Below are positions 53,278 through 61,392 of a DNA stretch of 64,000 nucleotides, piece after piece. Origin of the DNA: Streptomyces sp. NBC_00271 (GTDB taxonomy: Bacteria; Actinomycetota; Actinomycetes; Streptomycetales; Streptomycetaceae). Every line of letters starts with the position of its first letter. Within the stretch, counting starts at the first letter, position 1. The stretch lies in assembly GCF_036178845.1 (NCBI RefSeq), contig NZ_CP108070.1, positions 4,340,001 to 4,404,000 on the forward strand, given 5' to 3'. Both the position numbers and the translations under genes were made by a program. The notes under the pieces were generated by a model that saw only the letters and a list, made by a program, of their open reading frames with translations, made no database searches and was not told the DNA's origin.

Positions 53278-53366
53278 GCAGGGTCCTGTCTCTTGAGGCG
53301 CCTGTCGCCTCGGGTCGGATCGATACGTAGGCTCCATGGTCCCACGGGTGGGGAGCTGCGACCGGT

Positions 53367-53396
53367 TTGGGCCGGTCGTGCGGCTACTGGTAGCCT
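53367..53396 (+). promoter_or_regulatory. rpsT promoter candidate
   Basis: TTGGGC (53367-53372), 18-nt spacer and TAGCCT (53391-53396), a fair vegetative promoter placed about 105 nt ahead of the rpsT start. Confidence 0.5.
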
Positions 53397-53456
53397 GGGT
53401 GGCTGTGTCTCGTGCCCTCTCTGCAGGAGGCACACCCCAAGGAAATCAAACGGCGA

Positions 53457-53475
53457 GCGAGACGTGCTGTCTCGC
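53457..53475 (+). promoter_or_regulatory. Hairpin in the rpsT leader
   Basis: GCGAGAC-GTGCT-GTCTCGC, a perfect 7-bp stem with a 5-nt loop, 26 nt ahead of the GTG start of rpsT. S20 represses its own translation in other bacteria, so this stem could be the control site; that is inference. Confidence 0.45.
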
Positions 53476-53501
53476 GCGCCTGAACCTGTAAAGGCTCATT
53501 C

Positions 53502-53768
53502 GTGGCGAACATCAAGTCCCAGATCAAGCGGATCAAGACCAACGAGAAGGCTCGGCTGCGCAACAAGTCGGTCAAGTCCTCCCTGAAGACCGCGATCCGC
53601 AAGGCCCGCGAGGCTGCTGCCGCGGGTGACGTCGAGAAGGCCACCGAGTACACGCGCGCTGCGTCGCGCCAGCTCGACAAGGCCGTCTCGAAGGGCGTCA
53701 TCCACAAGAACCAGGCCGCCAACAAGAAGTCGGCGCTTGCTTCGAAGGTCTCTTCCCTCAAGGGCTGA
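53502..53768 (+). CDS. rpsT: 30S ribosomal protein S20
   Basis: 88 residues, very rich in Lys/Arg/Ala, beginning [18 protein letters not shown] and ending [14 protein letters not shown] as in all S20. It is a primary 16S rRNA-binding protein of the 30S body. GTG start preceded by AAAGG. Followed by a 10-bp terminator stem at 53914. Confidence 0.98.
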   Translation: MANIKSQIKRIKTNEKARLRNKSVKSSLKTAIRKAREAAAAGDVEKATEYTRAASRQLDKAVSKGVIHKNQAANKKSALASKVSSLKG

Positions 53769-53913
53769 GTCGGCTGGGCCCTATCGGGCTCAACCCCTGA
53801 CTTGACCGCCGGAAAGGACCCAGCGGGCCCTCTCTTCCGCTCCTGACCGGCACCCCCGGACCCACGCGCGGCCTGCGTTCGCCACGCGGGCGTGGATCCA
53901 CCATCGTGATCCG

Positions 53914-53957
53914 AAGGCCCCGTTCCCCTCCTTCCCCAGGAGACGGACGGGGCCTTT
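53914..53957 (+). terminator. rpsT terminator
   Basis: AAGGCCCCGT (53914-53923) pairs with ACGGGGCCTT (53947-53956), a 10-bp stem followed by a T. The 23-nt loop contains a further short CCTCC/GGAG pairing. Confidence 0.75.
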
Positions 53958-54020
53958 GGCATGAGGGGGTGCGCGCCGTCAGGCACGCAGGCAGGGGAAA
54001 CCGGGGCGAAGCCCCGTCCC

Positions 54021-54064
54021 AGGGGCGCGGGGAACTGCGCGAACAACCCCCACCGACCCGCACC
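54021..54064 (+). repeat. GGGGAACTGCGCG repeat (copy 8)
   Basis: One copy in plus orientation, ending ACCCCCACCGACCCGC, between the rpsT terminator and the holA terminator module. Confidence 0.8.
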
Positions 54065-54090
54065 CGACAACCCCACCCGGGGGGTCCGGG

Positions 54091-54135
54091 GGCGGAGCCC
54101 CCGGGGAGGGGACGGGTAGGGGCGGCGGGGGCGAA
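54091..54135 (-). terminator. Terminator module after holA
   Basis: Same module as at 18493-18538: GGCGGAGCCCCC hairpin followed by the pyrimidine/purine stretch GGGTAGGGGCGGCGGGGGCG, 27 nt past the holA stop. Confidence 0.65.
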
Positions 54136-54161
54136 AGAACCCGGCTCAGCCCAGCCGGGCG

Positions 54162-55148
54162 TTACCCCCGTCGAGACCGAGCCGCCCGAGCAATCACCAC
54201 GACCGCCTTCTCCAGCGCGTACTCGGGATCATCTCCCCCGCCCTTGACCCCGGCATCGGCATCGGCGACCGCCCGCAGGGCAACCGCGACCCCGTCCGGC
54301 GTCCACCCCCGCATCTGCTGCCGCACCCGATCGATCTTCCACGGCGGCATCCCCAGCTCACGGGCAAGATCGGCCGGCCGGCCCCCCCGCGCGGAGGACA
54401 GCTTCCCGATCGCCCGCACCCCCTGAGCCAACGCACTGGTGATCAAGACAGGCGCGACCCCGGTCGACAAAGACCACCGCAACGCCTCCAACGCCTCCGC
54501 GGCCCGCCCCTCCACGGCCCGGTCGGCCACGGTGAAGCTCGACGCCTCGGCCCGCCCGGTGTAGTACCGCCCGACAATGGCCTCGTCGATCGTCCCCTCG
54601 ACATCCGCGGTCAGCTGCGACACCGCGGACGCCAGCTCCCGCAGATCACTCCCGATCGAGTCGACCAGCGCCTGGCACGCCTCGGGCGTGGCCGATCTCC
54701 CGAGCGCCCGGAACTCGCCACGCACGAACGCCAGCCGGTCCGCGGGCTTCGTCATCTTGGGGCACGCCACCTCCCGCGCCCCCACCTTGCGCGCGGCGTC
54801 GAGGAGCCCCTTGCCCTTGGCCCCACCGGCGTGCAGCAGCACGAGGGTGATCTCCTCGGCCGGCATGTCCAGGTACGCCTTCACGTCCTTGACGGTGTCG
54901 GCCGACAGATCCTGCGCATTGCGCACGATCACGACCTTGCGCTCGGAGAAGAGCGAGGGACTCGTGAGCTCGGCCAGCGTGCCGGGCTGCAGCTGGTCCG
55001 GAGCGAGGTCCCGTACGTCCGTGTCGGCGTCGGCGGCCCTGGCGGCGGCCACCACCTCCTGCACGGCACGGTCGAGCAGGAGGTCCTCCTGGCCCACGGC
55101 AAGTGTGACGGGGGCGAGAGGGTCGTCTTGAGCGGTCTTCTTGGCCAT
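54162..55148 (-). CDS. holA: DNA polymerase III subunit delta
   Basis: 328 residues beginning MAKKTAQDDPLAPVTLAVGQEDLLL. It has the delta-type degenerate AAA+ N-domain (ERKVVIVRNAQDL), the lid helices (QALVDSIGSDLRELASAVSQL) and C-domain (LARELGMPPWKIDRVRQQ). It is the wrench of the clamp loader that opens the beta sliding clamp. The ATG at 55148 fits the family; an upstream extension is open but unconserved. Lies next to comEC as in most actinobacteria. Confidence 0.95.
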   Translation of the reverse strand: MAKKTAQDDPLAPVTLAVGQEDLLLDRAVQEVVAAARAADADTDVRDLAPDQLQPGTLAELTSPSLFSERKVVIVRNAQDLSADTVKDVKAYLDMPAEEITLVLLHAGGAKGKGLLDAARKVGAREVACPKMTKPADRLAFVRGEFRALGRSATPEACQALVDSIGSDLRELASAVSQLTADVEGTIDEAIVGRYYTGRAEASSFTVADRAVEGRAAEALEALRWSLSTGVAPVLITSALAQGVRAIGKLSSARGGRPADLARELGMPPWKIDRVRQQMRGWTPDGVAVALRAVADADAGVKGGGDDPEYALEKAVVVIARAARSRRG

Positions 55149-55221
55149 CACCGAAAGCATCCCACGCGCCACTGACAACCCGCCCCGCACGGGAACCCGC
55201 ACGCCCAGCCCCGGCGGAGCG

Positions 55222-55467
55222 CTACGGCTCCTCGCGCCAGCCGTCCCACTCCCCCGCGAACTCGTCCAGCTCCTTCGAATCGAGCCGCTCCCCGGGATCC
55301 GTCAGGACCAGTAGCCACTGCGCGTCCTCGGCATCGTCCTCACCGGCCAGCGCGTCCCTGACGAGCTGCGGCTCCTCGTCGAGCCCGAACCGGTCACCGA
55401 TCAGCTCCGCCGCCTCTTCCGCGGCATCGCGGTCGGGCAGCACCAGCACATGTCTCACATCGCTCAC
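55222..55467 (-). CDS. Small acidic protein of unknown function
   Basis: About 81 residues starting MSDVRHVLVLPDRDAAEEAAELIGDRFG and strongly acidic (for example EDDAEDAQ, ELDEFAGEWDGW). I start it at the GTG at 55467, although the frame is open to a GTG at 55494. The alternating strand-helix-strand pattern fits a small ferredoxin-like fold of the kind named ribonuclease E inhibitor RraB/DUF in some genomes; I cannot name it. It sits between holA and the N-acetyltransferase on the same strand. Confidence 0.75.
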   Translation of the reverse strand: MSDVRHVLVLPDRDAAEEAAELIGDRFGLDEEPQLVRDALAGEDDAEDAQWLLVLTDPGERLDSKELDEFAGEWDGWREEP

Positions 55468-55530
55468 GAGAACATTTTCCGCCACGCCGGACACGACCGA
55501 CGCCGGGGTCGGCCCTTCTGAACGCAGGAA

Positions 55531-56358
55531 TCAGCCCTTCCGCACCTCCGGCACCCGGTCCAGCTCGATCCCGAAGCGCTCCCGGTACAGCGCCAGCACC
55601 TCCTCGTCCGTTGCCAGTTCCGACACCTCCTTCGTCCCGTCCGGCGCCGTCGCCGTCAGGTTCCGACCGCTGAGCGTGATCCGCCCTCCGGCCTCCGTCA
55701 CCCGCGAACAGACAAGCGACCGCGTGAAATGTGACTTCGGCGACGTGCTGTTCCACCAGGCCCCGGCGGCGAAGTCCCCCAGCACCCGCGGCCGCACCTC
55801 CAGGCGGTACTGCGGGCCGCCGTCCCGGATGACGTCCAGGTCCTCGGCCTCCCGCCGCCCGCCGACGCCCCGCACCCCCGCCGCGTCCGGCCCCGCCTCG
55901 AGCACCCTGAACGTGCCGCCCGGGTCCACCTGTTCGGTCCGCGCCCCGAAGGCCAGCGGATAGTGACTGTGCGCCCCGAACCCGACGTCCGCCAGCCAGT
56001 CGCCCCCGTCCACCGTCCGCACCCGCAGCGCGAGATGGTCGTACGGGATCCCGAGCCGCCCCTCCTCCCCGTACACCCGCCCCGCGAGCAGCGTGACGTC
56101 GAAGCCCAGCGCCCCGAGCAACGCCCCGAACGCCCCGTTCAGTTCGTAGCAGAAGCCACCCCTGCGCCCGCCCACCACCTTGTCCAGCAGCCGCTTCTCC
56201 TCCAGCACGATCTCCTCACCCAGATGGATCGACAGGTTCTCGAACGGCACCGCCTTCAGATGGCGCAGGTGCAGGTCACGCAGCACACCTGAAGTGGGCC
56301 ACGCGGGGTGATGGGCGCCGATCCGGCGGAGGTAGGCATCGGCCTGTGCGGAATTCAT
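55531..56358 (-). CDS. nat: Arylamine N-acetyltransferase
   Basis: 275 residues. The Cys-His-Asp triad is visible as RGGFCYELN (catalytic Cys), PYDHLALRV (His) and LADVGFGAHSH (Asp). The N-terminal PFENLSIHLGE is a family hallmark. It transfers acetyl from acetyl-CoA to arylamines and hydrazides; in actinomycetes related enzymes also form amides in ansamycin synthesis, but no polyketide genes are near. Abuts comEC (4-nt gap). Confidence 0.94.
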   Translation of the reverse strand: MNSAQADAYLRRIGAHHPAWPTSGVLRDLHLRHLKAVPFENLSIHLGEEIVLEEKRLLDKVVGGRRGGFCYELNGAFGALLGALGFDVTLLAGRVYGEEGRLGIPYDHLALRVRTVDGGDWLADVGFGAHSHYPLAFGARTEQVDPGGTFRVLEAGPDAAGVRGVGGRREAEDLDVIRDGGPQYRLEVRPRVLGDFAAGAWWNSTSPKSHFTRSLVCSRVTEAGGRITLSGRNLTATAPDGTKEVSELATDEEVLALYRERFGIELDRVPEVRKG

Positions 56359-56362
56359 GCCC

Positions 56363-59032
56363 TCAGTCTCTCGCCACGCTCAACCCTCCGCTCCCACCGA
56401 CGACGGCCAGCGCCCCGTCCTTGTCCGTCCGCAGCACCACGGCACCCCCGGCACGCAGCGCCGCGACCGTGCTGGGCGCGGGATGCCCGTAAGGGTTGTC
56501 CCTGCCGCATGAGATCAGGGCCAGCCGCGGGGCCACCCTCCGTATGAGCTCCGGGTCCTGGTAGGCCGAGCCGTGGTGGGCGACCTTGAGCACGTCCACG
56601 GCCGTCAGCTCCCCGGCCGTCGGCGATCGCAGCAGCGCCTGCTGCGCCGGCGGTTCGAGGTCGCCGAGCAACAGCAGCCGCAGCCCCGCCGACCGCACGA
56701 CGAGGGCGACGCTGGCGTCGTTCGGCCCGTCCGGGGTGGGCGCCGGGCTCGGTGGCGGCCACAGCACCTGCCAGTCGAGACTGCCGATGCGCCGCCGTTC
56801 ACCCGCCACGGCCGACGTCACCGAGATGCGGCGAGCGGCCGCCTCCCTCCGTACGAACTCGGCCTGATCGGGCGGCTCCGCGAAGTCCGTCGTCTCGATC
56901 GCCCCCACCGCACGCCCGCGCAGCACGCCCGGCAGCCCCGCCACATGGTCGGCGTGGAAGTGCGTCAGCACGACGAGCGGGATCCGGGTGATGCCGAGCG
57001 TGGTCAGACAGTGGTCGACCAGCGCCGGATCGGGGCCCGCGTCCACCACCACCGCGGTGCCGTCGCCCGCCGCGAGCACCGTCGCGTCGCCCTGTCCCAC
57101 GTCGCACATCGCGAACCGCCAGCCGGGCGGCGGCCATCCCGTGATCACCCTGGTGAGCGGCGCCGGCTGCACCACGACCAGCAGGAACACCACGACACAG
57201 GCACCGCTCAACCAAGGGTGTTTCAGGAGCCGTCGGCCGGCGAGCACGACGACCGCCGTGACCAGGGCGAGGAGCAGCGCCCCCGGCCAGCTCGCGGGCC
57301 AGTCCACTCCCCCGCCGGGCAGCGCGGCTCCGGTCCGTGCGATGTCGGCGATCCACCGGGCCGGCCAACTCGCGCACCACGCGAGCCCCTTGGCCACGGG
57401 CAGCACCACCGGCGCCGTCGCCAGCGCTGCGAACCCCAGCACCGTGGCCGGAGCGACGGCGAACTCCGCGAGCAGATTGCACGGCACCGCCACCAGGCTC
57501 ACCCGGGCCGACAGAACCGCGACGACCGGCGCGCACAGGGCCTGTGCGGCACCCGCGGCGGCCAGTGCCTCGGCCAGGCGCGGCAGCATCCGACGTCTCT
57601 GGAGCGCGGCACTCCACCGCGGGGCGAGCGTGAGCAGGGCGCCGGTCGCCAGCACGGACAGCAGGAAGCCGTAACTCCGTGACAGCCACGGGTCGTACAG
57701 CACCAGCAGCAGTACGGCCGTGGCAAGGGCGGGAATCAGCGATCTGCGGCGGCCGGTCGCGAGGGCGAGCAGCGCGATCGATCCGCAGGCCGCGGCCCGC
57801 AGCACGCTCGGGTCGGGCCGGCACACGATCACGAAGCCGAGCGTGACCGCGCCACCAAGCAGGGCGGTGGCCCGCAGCGGGATACCGAGCCGCGGTGCGA
57901 GGCCACGCCGCTCGGCACGCTGGGCGAGACCTGGCGGTCCGACGAACAGGGCGAGCAAGATCGTGAAGTTGCCGCCGCTGACCGCCAGCAGGTGTGTGAG
58001 ATCCGTCGCCTTGAACGCCTCGTCCAGCTCCGGTGTGACCCGTGAGGTGTCTCCCACGACCAGCCCCGGCAGCAGCGCCCGCGCGTCCGCCTCCAGCCCG
58101 TCGGTCGCCTTCCGCAGGCCCTCGCGCAACCGGCCGGCGAACCGCTGCGGCCCGGACGGCTGCCCCACCACCTCCGGCGGCCCGCTCCCCCGCACGCGCA
58201 GCACGGCCGCGATCCGGTCCCCGCCCGACAGCGCGGGGGCGAGCCGCGCGGCCACCCGCAACCGTGTGGACGGCAGCAGTGACAGCCAGGGCGAGCGCCC
58301 GCCGGGCAGCCGGGGTGAGCCCCTCGGCGAACTCGCGTCGACGATCACCAGCACCGGCGTACGTGTCGCCACCACGGCCCCGTCCCCACCCGCCCGCGTC
58401 ACCTGCCGGACCTCCGCGTCGAGCAGCACAGCCGTGGGAGCCGCGTGATCCCCCTTGATCCGAGGCCGGGTGAGCCGTGGGTCGGAGGTGATCTCCACCT
58501 CGGCGGTCACCTGGGCGTGCTGCCGTGCCAGGGCCGGGATCGGGCCGCGACGCACGTCCGCCCCGTGCAGCCCCGCGGAGGCGGCGGCCGCCGCGACACA
58601 GAGCAGCGAGGCGGCGACGGAGACCCGCGGCCACGCACGGGACCGCCCTGCGCCGTCCTGCGTCACCCTGCGCGCCGCGGTCCGCCCCAACGCCAACAAC
58701 GCGCCGGCCAGGACCAGGCAGCCCACCACCACGGCCGTGACCCGTCCGGACGGTGCCCCCACCGTCACCGCCGCCGTCACCCAGACCGCGAGCGCGGGCG
58801 GTACGAGCCGCAGATCCGTCGGCCCTTCCTCCCGGGGGTGGGCGCTACCGAGCCGCTTTCCCGAGGCGGCGTGCACGGCGCGGCGGCTCCGGGAGTACCG
58901 GGTGCTCCGCGTGGCATCCGTCGGTGCGGAGGTCGCGTGGGGTGAAAGGGGCGAAAGAGGTGATGGAGATGAAGGAAGTGAAGGGGGCGAAGAGGTTGCG
59001 GAAGCCGCCAAGGGCCCGGTGGGCCCGCTCAC
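56363..59032 (-). CDS. comEC: ComEC/Rec2 DNA-uptake channel protein with MBL domain
   Basis: 889 residues from the GTG at 59032, chosen because it overlaps the stop of the comEA remnant by 4 nt (GTGA). An alternative GTG at 58876 would remove a Ser/Pro-rich N-terminus. After two N-terminal helices and an OB-like domain (VTAEVEITSDPRLTRP) comes the Competence domain (LTHLLAVSGGNFTILLAL) with about ten helices and then a metallo-beta-lactamase domain with LTHFHADHVAGL, KVAHHGSAYQ and AISCGRDNPYGHP-like end. It would translocate single-stranded DNA. Its partner comEA has been cut off by the insertion at 59.08 kb. Confidence 0.9.
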   Translation of the reverse strand: MSGPTGPLAASATSSPPSLPSSPSPLSPLSPHATSAPTDATRSTRYSRSRRAVHAASGKRLGSAHPREEGPTDLRLVPPALAVWVTAAVTVGAPSGRVTAVVVGCLVLAGALLALGRTAARRVTQDGAGRSRAWPRVSVAASLLCVAAAAASAGLHGADVRRGPIPALARQHAQVTAEVEITSDPRLTRPRIKGDHAAPTAVLLDAEVRQVTRAGGDGAVVATRTPVLVIVDASSPRGSPRLPGGRSPWLSLLPSTRLRVAARLAPALSGGDRIAAVLRVRGSGPPEVVGQPSGPQRFAGRLREGLRKATDGLEADARALLPGLVVGDTSRVTPELDEAFKATDLTHLLAVSGGNFTILLALFVGPPGLAQRAERRGLAPRLGIPLRATALLGGAVTLGFVIVCRPDPSVLRAAACGSIALLALATGRRRSLIPALATAVLLLVLYDPWLSRSYGFLLSVLATGALLTLAPRWSAALQRRRMLPRLAEALAAAGAAQALCAPVVAVLSARVSLVAVPCNLLAEFAVAPATVLGFAALATAPVVLPVAKGLAWCASWPARWIADIARTGAALPGGGVDWPASWPGALLLALVTAVVVLAGRRLLKHPWLSGACVVVFLLVVVQPAPLTRVITGWPPPGWRFAMCDVGQGDATVLAAGDGTAVVVDAGPDPALVDHCLTTLGITRIPLVVLTHFHADHVAGLPGVLRGRAVGAIETTDFAEPPDQAEFVRREAAARRISVTSAVAGERRRIGSLDWQVLWPPPSPAPTPDGPNDASVALVVRSAGLRLLLLGDLEPPAQQALLRSPTAGELTAVDVLKVAHHGSAYQDPELIRRVAPRLALISCGRDNPYGHPAPSTVAALRAGGAVVLRTDKDGALAVVGGSGGLSVARD

Positions 59033-59076
59033 GGCCGGACGAGTTTCTGCAGATCGGAAAACCGGCGGTCTCCGAT
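59029..59076 (-). pseudogene. comEA: comEA 3' remnant
   Basis: On the minus strand, in frame and ending at the TGA that overlaps the comEC start, the sequence encodes IGDRRFSDLQKLVRP, the typical end of the helix-hairpin-helix domain of ComEA (GIGDRRFxDLxxLV). Upstream of the isoleucine the frame continues as TLHPD..., which does not resemble ComEA (a G should precede IGD), and reaches a stop at 59157. The gene body is therefore absent, presumably displaced beyond the window by insertion of the element to the right. Confidence 0.8.
59053..59076. other. Candidate attachment site in comEA
   Basis: ATCGGA (59053-59058) and TCCGAT (59071-59076) form a perfect inverted repeat with a 12-nt spacer, exactly at the edge of comEA homology. 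This is the kind of symmetric core used by a site-specific integrase. The matching copy should be at the far end of the element. Confidence 0.5.
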
Positions 59077-59110
59077 AGTTAGATGGGGATCTAGCAAAGA
59101 GCAAAGAAAC

Positions 59111-59146
59111 GGCCCCCGGCGGTGTTGGTAGCACCAGCCGAGGGCC
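59111..59146 (+). promoter_or_regulatory. Long hairpin ahead of the element's first gene
   Basis: GGCCC...GGGCC (59111-59115/59142-59146), CGGC/GCCG and GGTG/CACC pair in register to make a long bulged hairpin, ending 35 nt before the GTG of the first gene. The sequence after it up to the ribosome site CAGGAGAACC is AT-richer than its surroundings. It may be a leader attenuator or the terminator of a transcript entering the element. Confidence 0.5.
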
Positions 59147-59181
59147 TGACGGACCTACCTGACTAGACCAGGAGAACCGCT

Positions 59182-59658
59182 GTGATCCACCTTCTCACGT
59201 CTCCCCGTACGGCCCGTACGGTTCGCGGCCTGATCGGCACCGTTGCCGATGCCGTCCGCTCGGTCATCGCTCCCGTGTCGCTCGTCGAAGCGTCGGCCGT
59301 CGAGACCGTCCTGGACCCGGTCGACGTCCTCGCCGCCGACGAACTCCCCGCCGTCGAGACCATTGAGGCCGCCGCCCGCGAGTACGAGCGCGCCGCCGAC
59401 CAGGCCCGCCGCGCCGACCGCGGCAAGCGCGCCGCGAAGAAGGTCCTCGACAAGCTGCCCGCGGGCATCTACGGCACGTGGCGCGTCTTCCGGACCCCGT
59501 CCTCCCGGCAGACCCCCGACCTCGCCGCCATCACCGCGATCTTCAAGGCCAACAACCTCGGCCCGGTCCCGATGAAGCCCTGCACCCCGTCCCTCAAGGT
59601 CGAGCTCGTCGAGTCCGCCCCGGTCGCCGACGAGGCCCTGGCGGGGGTGGCTGCCTGA
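59182..59658 (+). CDS. Element gene 1, unknown function
   Basis: 158 residues, GTG start with AGGAG 9 nt upstream. The N-terminal region is mildly hydrophobic (RTVRGLIGTVADAVRSVIAPVSLVE), followed by an acidic stretch, a long charged helix (AAAREYERAADQARRADRGKRAAKKVLDKLPAG) of which only REYERAADQARRADRGKRAA need be noted, and a GTWRVFRTPSSRQTPDL motif. Proteins like this open the small-gene operons of streptomycete integrative elements, but no role is known to me. First gene of an overlapping series. Confidence 0.8.
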   Translation: MIHLLTSPRTARTVRGLIGTVADAVRSVIAPVSLVEASAVETVLDPVDVLAADELPAVETIEAAAREYERAADQARRADRGKRAAKKVLDKLPAGIYGTWRVFRTPSSRQTPDLAAITAIFKANNLGPVPMKPCTPSLKVELVESAPVADEALAGVAA

Positions 59659-59816
59659 TGGCCGAGACCACGAAGGCGGCCCGCCCCGAGCGGGCCGCCC
59701 CCGGCCGACGCATCGTCGCCGCGGGCATCATCCGCCGGACCCCCGACCGCACCATCACCGTCCGCGTCACCCAGGCCGGCGCCACGGGAGTCATCGCCAA
59801 GCAGGTGACCCGATGA
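59658..59816 (+). CDS. Element gene 2, small basic protein
   Basis: 52 residues (MAETTKAARPERAAPGRRIV start), ATG overlapping the previous stop by one base (TGATG). Strongly basic with a beta-hairpin-like TPDRTITVRVTQAG. Below the size limit of many gene callers, but its coupling at both ends (next gene overlaps ATGA) argues that it is real. Confidence 0.7.
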   Translation: MAETTKAARPERAAPGRRIVAAGIIRRTPDRTITVRVTQAGATGVIAKQVTR

Positions 59817-60304
59817 TCCACACCTCCATCCACACTGTGGATAACCCCGCCGAGCCCGGCGAACTCGCCGTCGCCGTCCGCGTCGGGCAGCGCATGCTCG
59901 CCGCCTACGGCACCGTCGACGACGGCGACATCTTCGCCTACGCCCAGGCCCACGGCGGCCTCGCCGAAGCCCTCCGGATCCTGCTGCGCGCCGTCGGCGC
60001 TGAGCGCGTCGGTGGTCTTCCTGGGGAGACCACCGAAAAAAAGGCCACGTCGGTCTCCCGCTGCCCAGCCGCCCACCACGACGACCCGACCCCGTGCGAC
60101 GGCCCGACCGTCGTCACCGTCCTCGACGCGGCCAACGCGGGCGCCGACGGGTGCGAGCACCACGCGGCCCGGCTCCTCGCCTCCCTCGACGGCGGCCGCG
60201 TCTACGCCCTGCCCGACGCCCCGGCCGGCGCCGCCATCCGCGTGTTCAAGGCCGCTGGCACCATCCGGCCCTTCGCCTGGGTCGACAGGGGTGAGCGCGC
60301 GTGA
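59813..60304 (+). CDS. Element gene 3, Cys/His-containing protein
   Basis: 163 residues. An N-terminal half with VRVGQRMLAAYGTVDDGD is followed by CPAAHHDDPTPCDGP and GCEHHAARLLASL, which could bind zinc. The middle GGLPGETTEKKATSVS is a linker. ATGA overlap with the gene before and GTGA overlap with the gene after. Function unknown. Confidence 0.78.
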   Translation: MIHTSIHTVDNPAEPGELAVAVRVGQRMLAAYGTVDDGDIFAYAQAHGGLAEALRILLRAVGAERVGGLPGETTEKKATSVSRCPAAHHDDPTPCDGPTVVTVLDAANAGADGCEHHAARLLASLDGGRVYALPDAPAGAAIRVFKAAGTIRPFAWVDRGERA

Positions 60305-60519
60305 GTATGAACGCCACCCCCCTCAGCGCCTACGACGACAGCGACCCGGCACCCGCGAGTGTGTCCGCCGAACTCCGGATGGCTGCCGAGACCCTCGACG
60401 AGACCGCCACCGCCGACATCCACAGCGACACGGACATGATCCGGTCCGCCGTGGCCCTGCGGATGCGGCTGCACGCCCTGGTCACGGCCCTGGACGCCGA
60501 GCGGGGTGAGCGCCGGTGA
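60301..60519 (+). CDS. Element gene 4, small acidic helical protein
   Basis: 72 residues, acidic first half (YDDSDPAPASVSAELRMAAE) and a helical second half (MIRSAVALRMRLHALVTALDAERGE). Translationally coupled on both sides by 4-nt GTGA overlaps. Function unknown. Confidence 0.72.
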   Translation: MSMNATPLSAYDDSDPAPASVSAELRMAAETLDETATADIHSDTDMIRSAVALRMRLHALVTALDAERGERR

Positions 60520-60899
60520 GCACCGAGCCCCGCACCGTCACCCTCGCCACCATCGACCGCGGCGACGTGACGATCCCGTGCCCCGCCTGGTGTGCAGGGC
60601 ACGCCCACCACGACCCCGAGACCGAATACGCCGACATCATCCACAGCGGCCCGGAAACCATCGTCACCTTCCGGTACACCACCCTGCTCACCGCGAACCT
60701 GGTCCAGTCCCCGCACGCCAGCGAGGACGCCACCCCCGGGCTCGGCGGACGGACCCCCGGCGTCTCGGTCCACCCGCTCGGCGAAACCCTCGACCCGGTC
60801 GGCCTGTACGAACTGGCCGCCGCCCTCGACACCTACGCCGACCACATCCGCGACCTCGCCGACCAGCTCGACACGCTCCTCTCCGGCGGTGACCAGTGA
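60516..60899 (+). CDS. Element gene 5, DUF6907-like protein
   Basis: 127 residues. IPCPAWCAGHAHHDPE near the N-terminus matches the CPxWC signature of small streptomycete proteins labelled DUF6907 that occur in plasmids, integrative elements and chromosomes. The C-terminal half is a helix (LYELAAALDTYADHIRDLAD). Its stop overlaps the start of the HNH gene. Function unknown. Confidence 0.78.
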   Translation: MSTEPRTVTLATIDRGDVTIPCPAWCAGHAHHDPETEYADIIHSGPETIVTFRYTTLLTANLVQSPHASEDATPGLGGRTPGVSVHPLGETLDPVGLYELAAALDTYADHIRDLADQLDTLLSGGDQ

Positions 60900-61195
60900 G
60901 CCGCCGCCACCGCACCGGCCACATGCGCGGCGCCAAAGGCCGCCGCAAGCGCCTCGACCTCGCCAGGCGTGACGGCGCCCGCTGCTTCTACTGCCGCACC
61001 CCGTTCACCGACCCGGCCACCGAGGCGACCTTCGACCACTACCTGCCGTACGCGCTGTGGCCCACGAACGTGCACTGCAACCTCGTCCTCGCCTGCCAGG
61101 GCTGCAACCACGCCAAGGGCGACACGCTGCCCCTCGGCCTGCTGCTCGCCCTGCGCCCGTGGCTCACCCGCGCGCAGCTGGCGGTGGCCGCATGA
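60896..61195 (+). CDS. HNH endonuclease
   Basis: 99 residues. A basic N-terminus (RRHRTGHMRGAKGRRKR) leads to the HNH core: CFYC, then TFDHYLPY (metal histidine), NVHCNLVLAC and CQGCNHAKGD with the second CxxC. This small form nicks or cuts DNA and is common in phages and integrative elements. Coupled to both neighbours by 4-nt overlaps. Confidence 0.9.
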   Translation: MSRRHRTGHMRGAKGRRKRLDLARRDGARCFYCRTPFTDPATEATFDHYLPYALWPTNVHCNLVLACQGCNHAKGDTLPLGLLLALRPWLTRAQLAVAA

Positions 61196-61392
61196 GCCGC
61201 TCCCGCAACCACATCTCCCGCCCGACCGAGCACGCCGCCATCCGCGCGGCCAGCCGGTCGGCACGGCCGCTCCCCTCTGTTCCTGCCCTGATGGCTGCCC
61301 TGATCGACGCGAAGGACCGTCGTGACGGGGAGGCCGTGATCCTGTGCGCGCACCGCGCGGTGCGCGCCGCCGCCCCGGAGGTGGGCGAATGA
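61192..61392 (+). CDS. Element gene 7, small protein
   Basis: 66 residues beginning MSRSRNHISRPTEHAAIRAA, with a helix KDRRDGEAVILCAHRAVRAA. Overlaps the HNH stop and the next start by 4 nt. No recognised family. Confidence 0.7.
   Translation: MSRSRNHISRPTEHAAIRAASRSARPLPSVPALMAALIDAKDRRDGEAVILCAHRAVRAAAPEVGE

Larger units (their letters stand above)
53769..54161. other. Convergent intergenic region after rpsT
   Basis: 393 nt without a gene. It has the rpsT terminator (53914-53957), a GGGGCGAAGCCCC hairpin (about 54003-54015), one GGGGAACTGCGCG repeat (54021-54064) and a terminator module for holA (54091-54135). Confidence 0.8.

Noticed and set aside
59077..59182. tRNA gene at the element boundary
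   Set aside because: The hairpin at 59111-59146 has no anticodon or TPsiC arms and no acceptor stem; the edge of homology is in comEA instead.
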